Shown piece by piece: positions 63,017-64,000 of a DNA stretch of 64,000 nt. This stretch comes from Azospirillum brasilense (GTDB taxonomy: Bacteria > Pseudomonadota > Alphaproteobacteria > Azospirillales > Azospirillaceae): contig NZ_QOKV01000009.1 of NCBI RefSeq assembly GCF_008365405.1, positions 1-64,000 on the forward strand, read 5' to 3'. The notes below the pieces were generated by a model. The model did not search any database, was not told the DNA's origin, and saw nothing but the letters and a program-made list of their open reading frames with translations. How positions within the stretch are numbered: the stretch's first letter is position 1; every line of letters begins with the position of its first letter. The translations under genes were made by a program, and so were the position numbers.

Positions 63017-64000
63017 TCAGCGCCACGCGCGGGTGTAGGCGCCGGTGGTCTGGGCCCCGCCCTCGACCATGGCCTCCAGGTCGAGCGCCGGCACGGGCAG
63101 CCCCCGTTCGAAGGCGTCCAGCGCCCGGCGGTAGGCGCCGACCACGGCGGCGATGTAGGCCTTGCCGCGCTGGCGGCCTTCGATCTTCAGGGCGCAGACC
63201 TTGGCGGCCTTCAGCTCCGGCAGCAGGGCGAGCGCGTTGAGGCTGGTCGGCTCCTCGAACAGGTAGGCCGGATCGCGGGAGGTGCCGCCACCGGGCACGA
63301 AGCGGCCTTTGCACAGCGTCGGGTAGCCCGCCGGCTCCCCGGCGCCGAAGACGTTGATGGTGAAGCCGCCGAGGCGGGAGGCCAGCGCCTCGCCGCGCGG
63401 CTCGTAGCGGACATGGCTGGCCGGGGAGCAGACGCCCTGCTTGTTGGGCGACAGCCCGGTCGCGTAGGAGGACAGCGAGCAGCGCCCCTCCGCCATCGGG
63501 CAGAGGCCGCCGAAGACGAAGACCTCCGTCTCCACGTCGACCTCGGCGTTCAGCCGGGCGATTTCCGGCACGGTCAGCACGCGGGGCAGCACGACCCGCC
63601 GCACGCCGAAGGCCTCGCGGTAGAGCCGGATCGCCTCGGCGTTGGCGGCGGAGGCCTGGACGGACAGATGAAGCCGCAGGTCGGGGTGGTGCTTCGCCGC
63701 GTAGTCGAGCAGGCCGAGGTCGGCGAGGATGACCGCGTCCGCCTTCAGCCGCGCGGCATCGTCCACCGCGCGCTGCCAGGGGGCGAGGTTGCCGGCCTGG
63801 GGGTAGGTGTTGATGGCGACGAAGACCTGGACCGACCGCGCATGGGCGTAGGCGATAGCCTCGGCCAGCTCCGGCCGCGAGAAGTTCAGGCCGGGGAAGT
63901 TGCGCGCGTTGGTCTCGTCGCGGAAGCCCAGATAGACGGCGTCGGCGCCCGCGTCCACGGCGGCGCGCAGCGCGGCGGGGTTGCCCGCCGGGCAGATCAG
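63017..64000 (-). CDS. ubiU: UbiU, oxygen-independent ubiquinone hydroxylation factor (5' end outside window)
   Basis: At least 327 residues; the frame is still open at the window edge, reading LICPAGNPAALRAAVDAGAD, so only a few N-terminal residues are missing. U32 fold with the cluster cysteines GGLCPMAEGRCSLSSYATG, KQGVCSPASH and YPTLCKGRF. AVYLGFRDETNARNFPGLNF and LHLSVQASAAN are typical. Forms a complex with UbiV. A ubiT gene is usually near and could lie just beyond the edge. Confidence 0.92.
   Translation of the reverse strand: MICPAGNPAALRAAVDAGADAVYLGFRDETNARNFPGLNFSRPELAEAIAYAHARSVQVFVAINTYPQAGNLAPWQRAVDDAARLKADAVILADLGLLDYAAKHHPDLRLHLSVQASAANAEAIRLYREAFGVRRVVLPRVLTVPEIARLNAEVDVETEVFVFGGLCPMAEGRCSLSSYATGLSPNKQGVCSPASHVRYEPRGEALASRLGGFTINVFGAGEPAGYPTLCKGRFVPGGGTSRDPAYLFEEPTSLNALALLPELKAAKVCALKIEGRQRGKAYIAAVVGAYRRALDAFERGLPVPALDLEAMVEGGAQTTGAYTRAWR

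Overview
The window is GC-rich DNA (apart from a few AT-rich promoter stretches) that looks like part of a large secondary replicon (chromid or megaplasmid) of an alphaproteobacterium, most likely an Azospirillum-like Rhodospirillales. This is inferred from the gene families and operon styles, not from a marker gene; there are no rRNA or tRNA genes. The replicon assignment rests on a Rep-like gene beside a 500-bp iteron field and on two separate parAB loci.

Layout. 1-1340: insertion-sequence debris (IS21-type istB tail and end, IS5-type transposase fragment) and a run of five short perfect hairpins. 1403-12312: a leftward parBA pair, an AT-rich promoter region, a one-protein MmeI-like restriction-modification enzyme, then a complete type II-C CRISPR-Cas locus (tracrRNA, cas9, cas1, cas2, 8 repeats). 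The tracrRNA and the array are both read leftward, opposite to the cas genes, and each has its own intrinsic terminator. 12580-22245: a sugar-acid or carboxylate catabolic cluster (ketoglutarate-semialdehyde dehydrogenase, TctABCC transporter, DapA-like lyase, IclR regulator, DhaK/DhaL kinase), then an IS3 remnant. 22674-32960: an operon for a branched-chain-type ABC importer, an AtuA-like pair, an aldehyde dehydrogenase and an iron alcohol dehydrogenase, with a divergent LysR regulator. 33367-38678: replication and partition module (parAB, rep, iterons, two small plasmid-type genes). 38858-44431: nitrilase, flavin reductase, aromatic/sulfonate-type ABC importer and a TrmB-like regulator. 44526-64000: anaerobic respiration island with norCBQD, a ferritin-like diiron protein, nosRZDFYLX, tatA, a Dnr/NNR-type regulator, nnrS, a cytochrome c and ubiV/ubiU (ubiU runs off the window).

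How it works together. NorCB reduces NO to N2O and NosZ reduces N2O to N2. NorQ/NorD and NosDFYL mature these enzymes, NosX should flavinylate NosR, and TatA can help export the twin-arginine NosZ and NosX. UbiU/UbiV would supply ubiquinone without oxygen. TTGA-N6-TCAA boxes lie before norC, between nosR and the ferritin-like gene, and downstream of the cytochrome c gene. The resident Crp/Fnr-family protein carries the matching E-x-x-S-R recognition motif.

Most unusual points: (i) a predicted FNR/Dnr-driven small RNA of about 95 nt at 61475-61569, with a correctly placed -10, C/U-rich segments and a perfect terminator; (ii) a ferritin-like diiron gene that appears to share the nosR control box; (iii) putative promoters inside every CRISPR repeat (TGGACC-N16-TACACT) that resemble the tracrRNA promoter (TTGACC-N16-TACTCT); (iv) an origin with two iteron blocks phased at 21-22 bp.
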